From assembly GCA_022794265.1 (NCBI GenBank), contig JAAWEK010000005.1, positions 124,001 to 188,000 on the forward strand: DNA of 64,000 bases. Reading direction: 5' to 3'. A program made the position numbers and the translations under genes. Shown here piece after piece: positions 52,639 through 61,166 of the stretch. Below the pieces are notes generated by a model. That model saw only the letters and a list, made by a program, of their open reading frames with translations. It made no database searches and had not been told where the DNA came from. The DNA comes from Lachnospiraceae bacterium. Its GTDB lineage: Bacteria > Bacillota > Clostridia > Lachnospirales > Lachnospiraceae. Within the stretch, counting starts at the first letter, position 1. The number at the start of each line of letters is the position of its first letter.

Positions 52639-53403
52639 TCACCATCCTAATGTACAACTCATTTCATGCCATTCTTCACCACCCCATGTTGAATTAGCAA
52701 TTCCACGATCCACAAAACCGAATTTCTTATACATCTTCACTTTTGAATTTAAGCAGGTTAGAAAAACTTCTCTTCTACATTTTTTCCATTCTCTTCGCAG
52801 ATACTGAAATACAAGTTCTCTGCCAAGTCCCTGCCTTCGGTATTCCGGTAATACATCTAACCCCAGCAGCATAATATTTCTGCCTTCCGGATTATGCAAA
52901 CCAGCATCTGTAAAAAATTCATCTCTGAAACGATATTCATCCGTAGAAATTCCATTCAAGAATCCTGCTATCTTTCCTGTTTCCTTATCTATTGCAACTA
53001 AAAATAATTCTTGTGCTGCTCCGATTCTCTCTATCATACTCTTCTCTGAACATGCCTCATTCGGTGGAAAACATGTCTGCTCAATAACAACCGCCTGCTC
53101 TGTTTCACTCTGTTTTATATTTCTAAATTCAAACTTCTCTAAAATATCCTTATCAAACAAATTATATTCAGCAATTAACTGTCTGGCTCTTTCTTTCCCT
53201 TCTTCCGATAGATACACACATTTACTTTTTTTCGGCTGATACAATAATTCCTCCTGTTCCATTTTTTCTAAAGTATGGAAGTCATATCCCTTCCAACTAT
53301 TTTCTAAATATCGGCAATACTCATTATTTTCCTGAAATCTTGTAAGATATATGAGCATAAGTGATAATTCTTCAATTGCCTGTTCTCTTGTTTTCTTCTC
53401 CAT
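52639..53403 (-). CDS. DUF6429-GNAT fusion protein
   Basis: This is a 254-residue protein. Residues 1-85 match a small helical domain often found as a stand-alone protein (DUF6429-like: AIEELSLMLIYLTRFQE, WKGYDFHTLEKMEQEELL, KSKCVYLSEEGKERARQL). Residues 92-254 are a GNAT domain with the acetyl-CoA loop LDVLPEYRRQGLGRELVFQYL and the end KMYKKFGFVDRGIANSTWGGEEWHEM, resembling AANAT-like arylalkylamine acetyltransferases. The two parts may have fused recently. The substrate is unknown. Confidence 0.75.
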   Translation of the reverse strand: MEKKTREQAIEELSLMLIYLTRFQENNEYCRYLENSWKGYDFHTLEKMEQEELLYQPKKSKCVYLSEEGKERARQLIAEYNLFDKDILEKFEFRNIKQSETEQAVVIEQTCFPPNEACSEKSMIERIGAAQELFLVAIDKETGKIAGFLNGISTDEYRFRDEFFTDAGLHNPEGRNIMLLGLDVLPEYRRQGLGRELVFQYLRREWKKCRREVFLTCLNSKVKMYKKFGFVDRGIANSTWGGEEWHEMSCTLGW

Positions 53404-53542
53404 TTCTATACAACCTTTACTATTTTTACAATTATTATAGCAAATCCGCTCCTATTGACAACACATTTTTTTTAATGTTACGCAATAAAAGTCCATAAAT
53501 CAATATTTCATACTATTTATTGCATAACACAAAAGGAACATT

Positions 53543-53900
53543 TTATTGCTGCTTTACTAACTTCTGCCACCTTTCGTCATTTTTTAAAAATCCATAACTT
53601 TCTTCATCGCAAAAACATTTTAACAAATTTTCTTTCACTTCTGCCATAAAGTCCTCTCTTATTTCTTTAAAGTCCATATGTTCGTAAAGTGGTACGTTTC
53701 TGAAATCTCCAATTTGTTCCACACATGAAAGCATTTCTTCCATTACAGCAACTACCGCTTCAGAATCTTTTTCCAGTGTTGCAAGTTCAAGTCCACTTGA
53801 AATCTCATAATATTTTCCCATTTCAAAGCACCTTGCCAGTTCCTTTTGTTTTTCTACAAGTTTATGCGCTCTTTTTCTATCATTGTCCTGCAATGCAAGC
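53543..53900 (-). pseudogene. C-terminal fragment of an HTH regulator
   Basis: This segment of about 117 residues begins DNDRKRAHKLVEKQKELARCFE and ends DERWQKLVKQQ. It is rich in charged helices and looks like the tail of an XRE-type regulator with a TPR-like C-terminus. The N-terminal HTH is missing because the IS3 remnant abuts it at about 53900. The first residues come from the junction and are not a natural start. Confidence 0.5.
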
Positions 53901-54321
53901 TTTCGCAGCGGGCATTGTCATGGCCTCTTCCGCCTGCACTGTTCATGCTTTGCTGAATTTCATATTTACAGATCGCTTCCCGGTCTGCGTTCGTAATTCC
54001 GTTTGGCTTCCGTTTGGGCTGATGGTTAAGACCAATCTCTTCCATGATACGATAAACAGTATGTTCACTTGGAATATCAACATTTTCAGGTTGTTTCCGG
54101 ATCAATGCCTGGTACATCCGGATTCGCCCATAAGTGTCATTGCATTCGTCTTCCTTACAGATTTCCATCATAGCATCTGCCAGCGGCTGATACTTCCAGG
54201 GCCGGTCTTTATCAGCAGGATATTGATAAAATCCCTGTCTGCTAACATGCAAAATCCTGCAGCAAAAAGAAATATCCCCCTTTAATTTGCCGTCTTTTGT
54301 TCTTAAGGCAATAAACTTCAT
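53895..54321 (-). pseudogene. IS3-family transposase orfB with its catalytic core deleted
   Basis: The N-terminal region (CCRILHVSRQGFYQY; DECNDTYGRIRMYQALI; HTVYRIMEEIGLNHQPKRKPNG) is that of an IS3 orfB HTH/linker. After NADREAICKYE the sequence jumps to IQQSMNSAGGRGHDNARCES, the segment normally about 110 residues further on, so the first two DDE residues are lost. GRCHD is also changed to GRGHD. The remaining tail is replaced by HTH-regulator sequence. The start overlaps orfA by 4 bases, the usual frameshift or coupling site. Confidence 0.8.
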
Positions 54322-54656
54322 TCTTTCGTTTTTGCTGACTTCAGACGGCTCGCAGCGAAAAAAGCGCTGGCTTCCTCCAGAAAATCGTTTTCTTTCTTCA
54401 AACGGCGGATTTCTTTTTCCTGCTCCTTAACCTGCTGGCGAAGCCTGGTCAGTTCTTCATTAAGCGTCATGGCGCTTTGAGGAGTCTGTGAGCCTGCTCC
54501 CAGATCAAGATTGACAAGCCGGTTGGCTCTTACCCAACCATACATGGTATTCTTGGGCACCTCCAGCTCTTTGGCTGCCCTGGCTTGTCCGATTTCCTTT
54601 GCATGTTTCACTGCCTGCACTTTGTATTCATGATCATATTGTCTGTTTTCTGCCAT
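54318..54656 (-). CDS. IS3-family transposase orfA
   Basis: This HTH protein has about 112 residues. The ATG at 54656 has AAGGAG 8 bases upstream. The HTH (YDHEYKVQAVKHAKEIGQARAAKELEVPKNTMYGWVRANR) is followed by a leucine-rich coiled coil (LTRLRQQVKEQEKEIRRLKKENDFLEEASAFFAASR). This is the regulatory and DNA-binding half of IS3 transposases, joined to orfB by frameshifting in intact copies. It appears intact here, though its partner is broken. Confidence 0.85.
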   Translation of the reverse strand: MAENRQYDHEYKVQAVKHAKEIGQARAAKELEVPKNTMYGWVRANRLVNLDLGAGSQTPQSAMTLNEELTRLRQQVKEQEKEIRRLKKENDFLEEASAFFAASRLKSAKTKE

Positions 54657-54721
54657 TTTGTTCACTCCTTATTCTCTGGATTATATATCAAATCCTTGAA
54701 AATTGGGTGTCAACTTTTTTT

Positions 54722-54800
54722 ATACCACATCAGCAGCCGTTTGTATAATATCTAACTTAAAATCATCACTTATATCTAAGAAAACTCCTTCCTTTTCCAT
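54722..54800 (-). pseudogene. gene start interrupted by the IS3 element
   Basis: An ATG at 54800 begins 3 bases after the Nudix gene stop, with AAGGAG-like sequence inside the end of that gene. The frame codes for about 26 residues (MEKEGVFLDISDDFKLDII...) and then meets the IS3 end. The rest of the gene is missing and it is not recognised. Confidence 0.4.
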
Positions 54801-54803
54801 TTA

Positions 54804-55510
54804 TTACTTGTCCACTTCCGTAAAGAAGTATTCCAACGTCTCCACAAACATATTATGTTCAAACAATTCCTTAATTTGCTCCCTATTCATCCAAGCAACC
54901 TGTGCCACTTCATCCGTTGTGGCATAACTCAAATCAACCTCGCCATCATATTCAAACAGCCAAACATCCATAATATCATTATAAATCCTGCCATCTATAA
55001 TTTTTCGTGTTTTTGTAAAAAGAATCTGTCCATTTTCCAGATTCAAATCAACGCCAACTTCTTCCTTTGTCTCTCGAATTGCTCCAATCAAGCTATCTTC
55101 ACCTTTCACAACCGAACCACCTACACATTCCCACATTAACGGATATGTTGGTCTGTTTGCAGAACGCTGTGAAATCAGATATTCTCCTTTAGAATTTCGA
55201 ATCCACACATGTACCACTAAATGGTAACCATCTATTGGTAACTGCTCACCCCTTACATGATCTTTCCCGATAAGTTCTCTGTTTTCGTCATATAAATCCC
55301 AAATTTCTGCATCCGGAACATACTCTATGATATCGCCAAAATCTGCATTTAAGGTTTTGCAAATTTTGCTAAGGATTGTAAGGCTCACTTCTTCATCCCG
55401 TCGTAATTTTGTCATTGTATTAGGGGCGATTTCTGCCTTTTTTCGCAAATCTGATTTGCTCATTTTTTATCAACCAATAGTTTCCATAACTTGTTATATG
55501 ATACAGCCAT
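54804..55510 (-). pseudogene. HTH-Nudix regulator, frameshifted in its N-terminus
   Basis: A good ribosome site (AGGAGATGTTATT) precedes an ATG at 55510 that opens an XRE HTH (MAVSYNKLWKLLVDKK). One A is missing from the poly-A run at about 55463-55468, giving a TGA. The ATG of the rest (MSKSDLRKKAEIAPNTMTKL) overlaps that TGA as ATGA, so re-initiation could still make a 219-residue protein. That part has most of the HTH and a full Nudix domain (GGSVVKGEDSLIGAIRETKEEVGV). It may bind nucleotide-like ligands. Slippage in the A-run could restore the frame. Confidence 0.65.
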
Positions 55511-55521
55511 AATAACATCTC

Positions 55522-56089
55522 CTATTTATCCATAAAAATCTTTTTCTGTTTCATATCCACCTTTGCAACAACACCATATTGCAATGCACATCTTGGTGTT
55601 GCATGTCCGAAATTCACATTATAAACAATCGGAAGGTGCTTATTATCTATCACCTTTATAAGAATGTCTTTATATTCCTGATAGTAAACCTCATCCAGCC
55701 CCAGCTTATAAAACATTAAATGATTCACCGTAGTATCCGAAAAACTGGTAAATAGTTTAGGGTGCTTTGCTACCGCTTCTATAAATTCCGCATCTTCCAT
55801 CAAATAAGGCAGAAGTCTGTATGTATCATCACCACCAATGGCACAAATAACCCCTGCAATAGAGTCATCTAAAAAAGCATCTTTTAAGTCTTTCGCTCTT
55901 GTCTTGGGATGTTCCTTAAGTTAATCCATTCCCTTTAATGCATTTGTCATAAATACCGGTTCCAGTCCATAATCTTTTAATCTTCTTACACCTATTTCTA
56001 TGACTGCAAAACTCTTCGCCTAACATTCCACTTGATAAACTGACAATTGCTACCTTGTCACCTTCTCTTAGTTTTCCTGCATATTGCAT
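55522..56089 (-). pseudogene. S66 peptidase (LD-carboxypeptidase/MccF-like), broken by several lesions
   Basis: The start is at 56089 (MQYAGKLREGDKVAIVSLSSG). A frameshift follows EEFCSH and a later TAA breaks DYLKEHPKTRAKDLKDAF-type sequence. The nucleophile-loop region VICAIGGDDTYRLLPYL is kept. FTSFSDTTVNHLMFYKLGL then jumps directly to DEVYYQEYKDILIKVIDNKHLPIVYNVNFGHATP, which means a loss of about 170 residues from the middle, including the Glu of the Ser-Glu-His set. In intact form these enzymes cleave cell-wall L,D-peptide bonds or microcin C-like compounds. Confidence 0.8.
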
Positions 56090-56119
56090 AACTATAATCC
56101 TTCCTTTTATAAAACAGGG

Positions 56120-56716
56120 CTACTTCTTATCCGCACGCTGCTTACACTTAAATTCCTTCTTTACATGACAATGCTCATGCTTACCTACCAACTTATCGCC
56201 TTCAAAATCAAGCTCAATAATATAAGGCATCCAATCTATAATCCTAAGAAAATCTTCACATCCAAAACTGTTATCATAAAAATTCAATATGGTACTAAGG
56301 GCAGTGCCATGTGTTCCTATCACAATCTCTTTATCTGTATTATCTGACAGAATTTCATTTAGTGCTTCCATATTGCGCCTCTGAACCGTGGCAATGGACT
56401 CTCCACTTTCTTCATGGTACTCATGGTCAGCCCAACGTTTCTGAAACATTCCGTGGTTATTACCATCCAGTCCTTTTTCGCGTTCTCTAAGTCTCTCATC
56501 CGTTATGATTTCTTTTCCGAAAAAAGCGGCTGCCTCTGCAATAGTATCAATACTGCGCTTGTATGGACTGCAATAAAACGCATCTATTTTCTTATCCTTG
56601 AAAAATTCCAATACAATTGCAGAATCTTTTTTTCCTTCTTCCGTCAAAGGTCTTATTCTGTCTTCCTTCCAATCATGTTCCGGCTGTGCGTGACGCACGA
56701 AATATACTTTGGTCAT
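56120..56716 (-). CDS. histidine phosphatase family protein
   Basis: This protein has about 198 residues. The ATG at 56716 (MTKVYFVRHAQPEHDW) has AGGGGACACAGT upstream; the longer frame has no such site. The catalytic RHG-type motif reads RHAQPEHDW with His8 as the phospho-acceptor. AFYCSPYKRSIDTIAEA and the second His in VIGTHGTALSTIL complete the phosphoglycerate-mutase-like site. The substrate is probably a small phosphometabolite. It overlaps the upstream methyltransferase region closely (stop and start 10 bases apart). Confidence 0.85.
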   Translation of the reverse strand: MTKVYFVRHAQPEHDWKEDRIRPLTEEGKKDSAIVLEFFKDKKIDAFYCSPYKRSIDTIAEAAAFFGKEIITDERLREREKGLDGNNHGMFQKRWADHEYHEESGESIATVQRRNMEALNEILSDNTDKEIVIGTHGTALSTILNFYDNSFGCEDFLRIIDWMPYIIELDFEGDKLVGKHEHCHVKKEFKCKQRADKK

Positions 56717-56726
56717 ACTGTGTCCC

Positions 56727-57428
56727 CTATCTCTTTTCAATCATCAAATGATGGAAAAATGCAATATCCTTATATCCATCCATATCCGATACCCGCATCT
56801 CGATTTCCACCATTTTATCCTGCCAGTCAGCATCCTTATGAATTTCCTGATTTTGTTGCATATCCCAGAATGTTCTCATACCTAGCGTTTTTGTAATCGT
56901 AAGTTCCGGGCACCATTTCTCAATATCTGTATCCTCATAATAATGAATCGCTCCATACTTGGAAGCCATTCCGTCATTGCCGTCAAGCAATCTATAGGCA
57001 TGTTCAAAATCATTTAAAAGTACAACCATCTGCATAACCCTTCCTGCACGGTTATGCTTTACAATAGAAATCTTCCCATCACTTTTTAATATTCTCTCAA
57101 ACTCTTTTATAATATATTCTCTATCCGTTGCGTACTCCAAAACATTGTGACAGATAATCACATCAAAAGTATCATTATCAAATTTATGTAATTCTTCAAT
57201 ACTTCCGATAATTTGTGTATAATGGTTTTCTGTCCATCTTTCCTTAACACTGTCTTTGTCCGGTTCAATTGCAGTTACATCGTTATGCTCTGCCAGATAA
57301 TTTGCAGTTACACCAATACCACTGCCGAAATCAAGTATCTTTTTATCGCGAATATCACCCAACTGTCTCCAGACAATTCGCTTCATAAGGCATTCCCATG
57401 GTTGTAAATCTGTTACATTTCTACTCAT
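56727..57428 (-). CDS. class I SAM-dependent methyltransferase
   Basis: This 233-residue protein has a SAM-binding fold: motif I ILDFGSGIGVTANYLAE (about residues 31-47), an acidic VTAIEPDKDS, and motif IV-like FDVIICHNVLEYA with the post-motif LKSDGKISIVKHNRAGR. This pattern resembles CmoM/SmtA-like methyltransferases. The C-terminal part ends DIAFFHHLMIEKR. The target could be a small molecule or tRNA. It is followed closely by the phosphatase gene. Confidence 0.82.
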   Translation of the reverse strand: MSRNVTDLQPWECLMKRIVWRQLGDIRDKKILDFGSGIGVTANYLAEHNDVTAIEPDKDSVKERWTENHYTQIIGSIEELHKFDNDTFDVIICHNVLEYATDREYIIKEFERILKSDGKISIVKHNRAGRVMQMVVLLNDFEHAYRLLDGNDGMASKYGAIHYYEDTDIEKWCPELTITKTLGMRTFWDMQQNQEIHKDADWQDKMVEIEMRVSDMDGYKDIAFFHHLMIEKR

Positions 57429-57456
57429 TATCCCTGTTCCATTCCATTTCCATAAA

Positions 57457-57552
57457 TTATAAAATTGTACACTTTTTTATGCAGCCATTTATCCACGCCT
57501 CGTATTCATCAGGCGTTCTCCTTACAAATTCGCCCCAATCGGTCAAACATTG
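57457..57552 (-). pseudogene. C-terminal fragment of an unrecognised gene
   Basis: A minus-strand frame from about 57549 reads LTDWGEFVRRTPDEYEAWINGCIKK and then stops at 57457. It looks like coding sequence in composition. Upstream in frame is a stop and no start, so only a tail of a lost gene remains. Confidence 0.35.
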
Positions 57553-57618
57553 TTAAACATCATTTATAATTCCTCCGCTGATTCTCCTCTTGTATCTTTA
57601 TCCGTTTTACAACAAGCA

Positions 57619-58074
57619 TTATATGTAATCACTATTTTCTCCTATATCTTTGTTACCGTACATTTGTGCTACAAAATTATAAGCTTTATCATTATTATTA
57701 AAAGCAACAGTTCTTCCCTGAAATTTTTCAAGTTCAGCAAATAGTGAACCTCTCATCTTATTAAATTCAAAAACCCATTTTATATTGTACAGTAAAAACA
57801 ATACTGTAGGTTTCGAATTGTATTTTTCTTTTCCCATCTTTTGGCGTATCCACCGCAAAAATACTCTCTTTAATCTTGTACATGTGGGAATATCTAAAAC
57901 AATAATATAATCACAGCATTCAAAGCTTTCCTTCATCGATTTTCTTGGTGAGCCTTCCACTATCCAATCGCTTTATGAAATAATAGCCCTGAATAATTCA
58001 TCCCTCTCCTGCTCACTTCGTTTTGCCAATGTTGTTTTTCCACTTGTGACAGAGCCTATGATATCAATTTTCAT
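57619..58074 (-). pseudogene. P-loop nucleotide kinase-like protein, internally deleted and with an in-frame stop
   Basis: The start MKIDIIGSVTSGKTTLAKR gives a Walker A (GSVTSGKTT) with ATG at 58074. The middle is short: after LAKR the text goes straight to SEQERDELFRAIIS, then TAA, then SDWIVEGSPRKSMKESFECCDYIIVLDIP. About 20-25 residues between the P-loop and this helix are missing. The family (adenylate-kinase-like, often called topology modulation/FlaR-like) normally has about 170 residues. The end is complete, so the damage is an internal deletion plus one nonsense change. Confidence 0.75.
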
Positions 58075-58121
58075 ATGCTACCTCTCTAAATTTCCTATTT
58101 TAATAAGCATAGTCATATCCT

Positions 58122-58610
58122 TTATCTGTCCCTTTCTTCAATGATATGAATGGTCTGTACCAATGAAATGATTTCATGTAGTTTTTCTTTTATAAATGCC
58201 GGTTTTATGACAGCATTTTTAACCTCGTCAAGCAGGAGCCAGACAAGTTCTTCCCCATTATCCGTCTGTGTTTTGCAATGATTGATTTCTTCATCTGAGC
58301 AATTCATATAGTAGTAAAATTCTATGGTATGGCAGTCCTTTCCGTCAATGATTCCTCCATATCCTTTGAAAAAATTCTCACAGACAACGGAAAGATGGCA
58401 AGCCTTAGCCTTCATCCCTGTCTCTTCCAAAACTTCTCTTTCCACACATTTTTTTGATGTTTCCCCCAAATGTACACCACCGCCTACAAGATAATAATAC
58501 TCACCTATAGAACTTTTCACAAACAGCATTTTATTATCATAAACCAGAAATGCACCTGTCCGATACCGATACCAGTAATTATCTTTTGTAAATCCACAAT
58601 CGTACTTCAT
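58122..58610 (-). CDS. Nudix hydrolase
   Basis: This 162-residue Nudix protein begins MKYDCGFTKDNYWYRYRTGAFLVYDNK. The Nudix box is present as GGGVHLGETSKKCVEREVLEETGMKA, with the expected Glu residues. The hydrophobic strands before it (AFLVYDNKMLFVKSSI) are normal. The substrate (a nucleoside diphosphate derivative) is unknown. It looks intact, with no membrane or signal segment. It lies among broken genes of the same type of array. Confidence 0.87.
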   Translation of the reverse strand: MKYDCGFTKDNYWYRYRTGAFLVYDNKMLFVKSSIGEYYYLVGGGVHLGETSKKCVEREVLEETGMKAKACHLSVVCENFFKGYGGIIDGKDCHTIEFYYYMNCSDEEINHCKTQTDNGEELVWLLLDEVKNAVIKPAFIKEKLHEIISLVQTIHIIEERDR

Positions 58611-58719
58611 CTTTCCAATCCTTTCCCTCCTTTACATGTTATGTTTGGTGTTTCCTTAGTTCCTTCCTCTTCCCTGACAATTTAATAAAAGCATGCCAAT
58701 TCAAATCTTTCCGGCATTT

Positions 58720-59128
58720 TTAACCGGAATTATGCTGCAATAGAAAATCAGATAATTCTTTCCGTCCAGATTCCCCAAAATCCAGTTTTTTCTTTTCAAT
58801 ATCACATAGTAGTAATCCTTGCTTATTCCTTTCCAATTCTTGCAGTATTGTAAAAACCCTGCTCTCTTTTTAGAATTGTGCCCGCTACAATATACTTATC
58901 ATAAGAATTGCTCAATTTCTGTAATTTCTCATAAACAGAATCCAATTTAAGGAAATCCACTTCTAATGATTTGCGAAAATCCCTGGGTGGATACCCCGTC
59001 AATGCACACCTTGGAAAGATGAGTAGTTTTACATTTCTTTCTGCCGCCTCCCCGATTGCGTTCTCTATTATCTCAAAGTTATTTTCAATGCTTTTTATAA
59101 CAGCAAACTGATATGCTCCAATCTGCAT
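58720..59128 (-). pseudogene. nitrilase-type carbon-nitrogen hydrolase with an internal deletion
   Basis: The N-terminal part (MQIGAYQFAVIKSIENNFEII...) carries the catalytic Glu-region-like LLIFPRCALTGYPPRDF (Glu replaced by Arg) and IVAGTILKREQGFYNTARIGK. It then stops. In a neighbouring frame the tail QGLLLCDIEKKKLDFGESGRKELSDFLLQ follows and ends at 58720. The middle of the family, with the catalytic Lys and Cys, is absent. The intact family hydrolyses amides or nitriles. Confidence 0.7.
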
Positions 59129-59207
59129 CTATGATTTCTTTTGCCCGCTTTAAAACAGGCAATTCTTTGTTTGCAACAAATCTTCTCAATTTTGTATCAC
59201 AACATTT

Positions 59208-59768
59208 TTAATATTCCATGACTGCTTCTTCTAAAATTCTTAATATAAATTCCTTCTTGCCCTCCGTATAGGAAATCCTGTCATCGGGATACTTCCGTGT
59301 AAGTTCCATTTTTAACGCTTCATATTCCTTTGCAATCTCCTCATTTCCATTAAAATAATCTCTGAATGCTATATAATTATTCCACTGTTTTTCCATGTAT
59401 TTTACAACATGAATATGATGTGTTCTGGTGTCATTGTGAAAATCACCCATCACAAACAATAATTGCTCTGGCTGATCGTTTCCTCTGAATATAATACCAT
59501 TTTCTTCCAGTTCTGTTTTATGCAGTAATATTTTGTCAAAATCCATTGTACCAACGGCAATATCTATAATCGGTTTTGCAGCTATATATTTGATCGCAGT
59601 ACTGCCGACATGCTGAATATCCAATACATCTTCTTTCAAAATCCCCTTTATAAGTCCTATCGCGTAACTTGCCGCCTGTTCCCATTGAGGGTTATGCTCC
59701 TCTAAAATTACCATTCCCCGCTTTAATCCTAATACACAAGGTTCTGACTCAGTTCCATTTCTACTCAC
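59208..59768 (-). CDS. GrpB family protein
   Basis: This 186-residue stand-alone GrpB/UPF0157 protein starts with GTG that shares a base with the stop of the GNAT gene. It has GMVILEEHNPQWEQAASYAIGLIKG, the nucleotidyltransferase-like motif IQHVGSTAIKYIAAKPIIDIAVG and THHIHVVKYMEKQWNNYIAFRDYF. It is very similar in sequence to the GrpB part of the HAD fusion at 48161-49519. The family function is not established; a nucleotide- or CoA-related role has been suggested from the fold. Confidence 0.88.
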   Translation of the reverse strand: MSRNGTESEPCVLGLKRGMVILEEHNPQWEQAASYAIGLIKGILKEDVLDIQHVGSTAIKYIAAKPIIDIAVGTMDFDKILLHKTELEENGIIFRGNDQPEQLLFVMGDFHNDTRTHHIHVVKYMEKQWNNYIAFRDYFNGNEEIAKEYEALKMELTRKYPDDRISYTEGKKEFILRILEEAVMEY

Positions 59769-60235
59769 TATTTCAGCTCCATTTCATCTTTCATGTTCAC
59801 AAATCCATACTTTTCATACAATGGACATCCCATATCAGTCGCTTCAAGGGCAATCTGCGGTATCCCCTGTTCCTTTGCTGCTTTTACCAGCAAGTCCAAT
59901 GTCTGAAATGCAATTCCCTGTCTGCGATACTCCGGTGCCGTATACATATTCATAATATAAGCCTTTTTACCTGTTGGGTTATGATATGTCGGCATTACCT
60001 GATAGAAGCTGACACCGCCTGCACCGATAAATTTATCTTTATCATATACCAAATATGCGATATGCTCTCCTGATTCCAACGCATGTTGATAATACGCTCT
60101 CGATTCTTTTAAAACTTCAGACATATCCACATTATCAGCCAGTTTATTGGCCGCACGAAGTACAACAATTCTGGTTCGTACCAATTCGTCAATATTTTCT
60201 AAAGTTGCTTTTTTGTATTCAAATCCTTCCATCAT
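59768..60235 (-). CDS. GNAT family N-acetyltransferase
   Basis: This 155-residue enzyme has the acetyl-CoA loop YTAPEYRRQGIAFQTLDLLV (Q/R-x-x-G-x-G/A) and a C-terminal ATDMGCPLYEKYGFVNMKDEMEL typical of GNATs. The N-terminal EYKKATLENIDELVRTRIVVLRAA is usual for the same group in Clostridia. It is complete. It overlaps the GrpB gene by one base. The substrate is unknown. Confidence 0.87.
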   Translation of the reverse strand: MMEGFEYKKATLENIDELVRTRIVVLRAANKLADNVDMSEVLKESRAYYQHALESGEHIAYLVYDKDKFIGAGGVSFYQVMPTYHNPTGKKAYIMNMYTAPEYRRQGIAFQTLDLLVKAAKEQGIPQIALEATDMGCPLYEKYGFVNMKDEMELK

Positions 60236-60244
60236 TCTACACCT

Positions 60245-60505
60245 CTACAAGCAAAGACTTTCCCTTAGAACATTCTCCGTTATCTCCCCTATCCCGCATT
60301 CTTCAAAGGAAATTGCTCCTACTGGTTTTCTATCATAATAAATTATATACTTTTGACTTTTAATAATAGAATTTTCCATGGAATCCTTGCTTTTTCCATA
60401 TCCAGGGCATTGTCCATACCGAATATAATCCGCATAGAATGTAGCATCATATATTTCAATTAAAAGTAAGGCATCCTCTATTTCTGCTTGTTTATATTCT
60501 ATCAC
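60245..60505 (-). pseudogene. N-terminal fragment of a GNAT acetyltransferase
   Basis: This 86-residue frame starts with GTG next to the end of the Ham1-like gene. It has MIEYKQAEIEDALLLIEIYDATF and YDRKPVGAISFEECGIGE, then ends ITENVLRESLCL before the acetyl-CoA loop. The catalytic half is missing, so it is probably inactive. Confidence 0.7.
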
Positions 60506-61138
60506 TCACATCACTCCTAAATTCGAATATAAAACCTTTCTGAAAAATTCTAAAAAACCATCTTCCACAGCCACCTGCTCTAATTTATCTTCCGGCAAAT
60601 CGTAATAGTATTTGCCGGTTTTTATATCAATAGATATGCTATCCAACGGAAATCCTTTTTTTCGAATCGTGCTATGAGGCTTGTCTGTCATAATAAACGG
60701 CTCACTCTCCATAGATGGCTCCATTGCTTCATAAACATGTTTTTCATCCATTACAAAACAAATGGCGTTTTTATACCTTGCCACAAGATTTCCATGTTTT
60801 TTTGCCAAACCACAATAATAATCCAGCATTTCATCATCCGATAAGCATCTCCCCTTCACATTGCGAACATGAACACCCGGTTGAACTTCATCAGGAACAT
60901 TATCAAAATACAAGCCCGAATCACAAGAAAACACAGGCATATGAAAGGCCTCATAATATGCCATTACCTTAAGCCTTGCATTATTAAGAGGCGTGTCTCC
61001 GTCCTCAATCACATCCGGAATCATCTTTCCTTCCGCTTTCAAATCATTTAAGCCAACTAATTCTATATCTAAACGTTCAAGACGACTTCTCATTGCAGAT
61101 AACTTTGCCGGATTACCGGTTCCATATAATAATTTCAT
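60506..61138 (-). CDS. Ham1/RdgB-like non-canonical NTP pyrophosphatase
   Basis: This 210-residue protein has family landmarks: opening LLYGTGNPAKLSAMRSRLE, the acidic DGDTPLNNARLKVMAYYEAF, SCDSGLYFD with metal ligands, and VARYKNAICFVM. The family hydrolyses ITP, XTP and dITP to keep these bases out of nucleic acid. This is the longer, divergent form seen in Clostridia; the C-terminal region (HSTIRKKGFPLDSISIDIKTGKYYYDL) differs from RdgB, so the substrate may differ. The stop touches the start of the GNAT fragment. Confidence 0.8.
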   Translation of the reverse strand: MKLLYGTGNPAKLSAMRSRLERLDIELVGLNDLKAEGKMIPDVIEDGDTPLNNARLKVMAYYEAFHMPVFSCDSGLYFDNVPDEVQPGVHVRNVKGRCLSDDEMLDYYCGLAKKHGNLVARYKNAICFVMDEKHVYEAMEPSMESEPFIMTDKPHSTIRKKGFPLDSISIDIKTGKYYYDLPEDKLEQVAVEDGFLEFFRKVLYSNLGVM

Positions 61139-61166
61139 TTATGTTCTTTCCTTTTCGCTTTATCGT

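Larger units (their letters stand above)
53895..54720 (-). mobile_element. IS3-family (IS150-like) element, internally deleted and 3'-truncated
   Basis: It contains orfA and a shortened orfB on the minus strand. The right end is near 54710-54720 (TTGACACCC on the minus strand), where it cuts the gene beginning at 54800. The left end is missing; the DDE gene joins regulator sequence at about 53900. It cannot move by itself. Confidence 0.7.

Noticed and set aside
59129..59207. Short minus-strand reading LRRFVANKELPVLKRAKEI before the nitrilase remnant
   Set aside because: It looks coding in composition but is only about 25 residues with no start, so it is too short to call.
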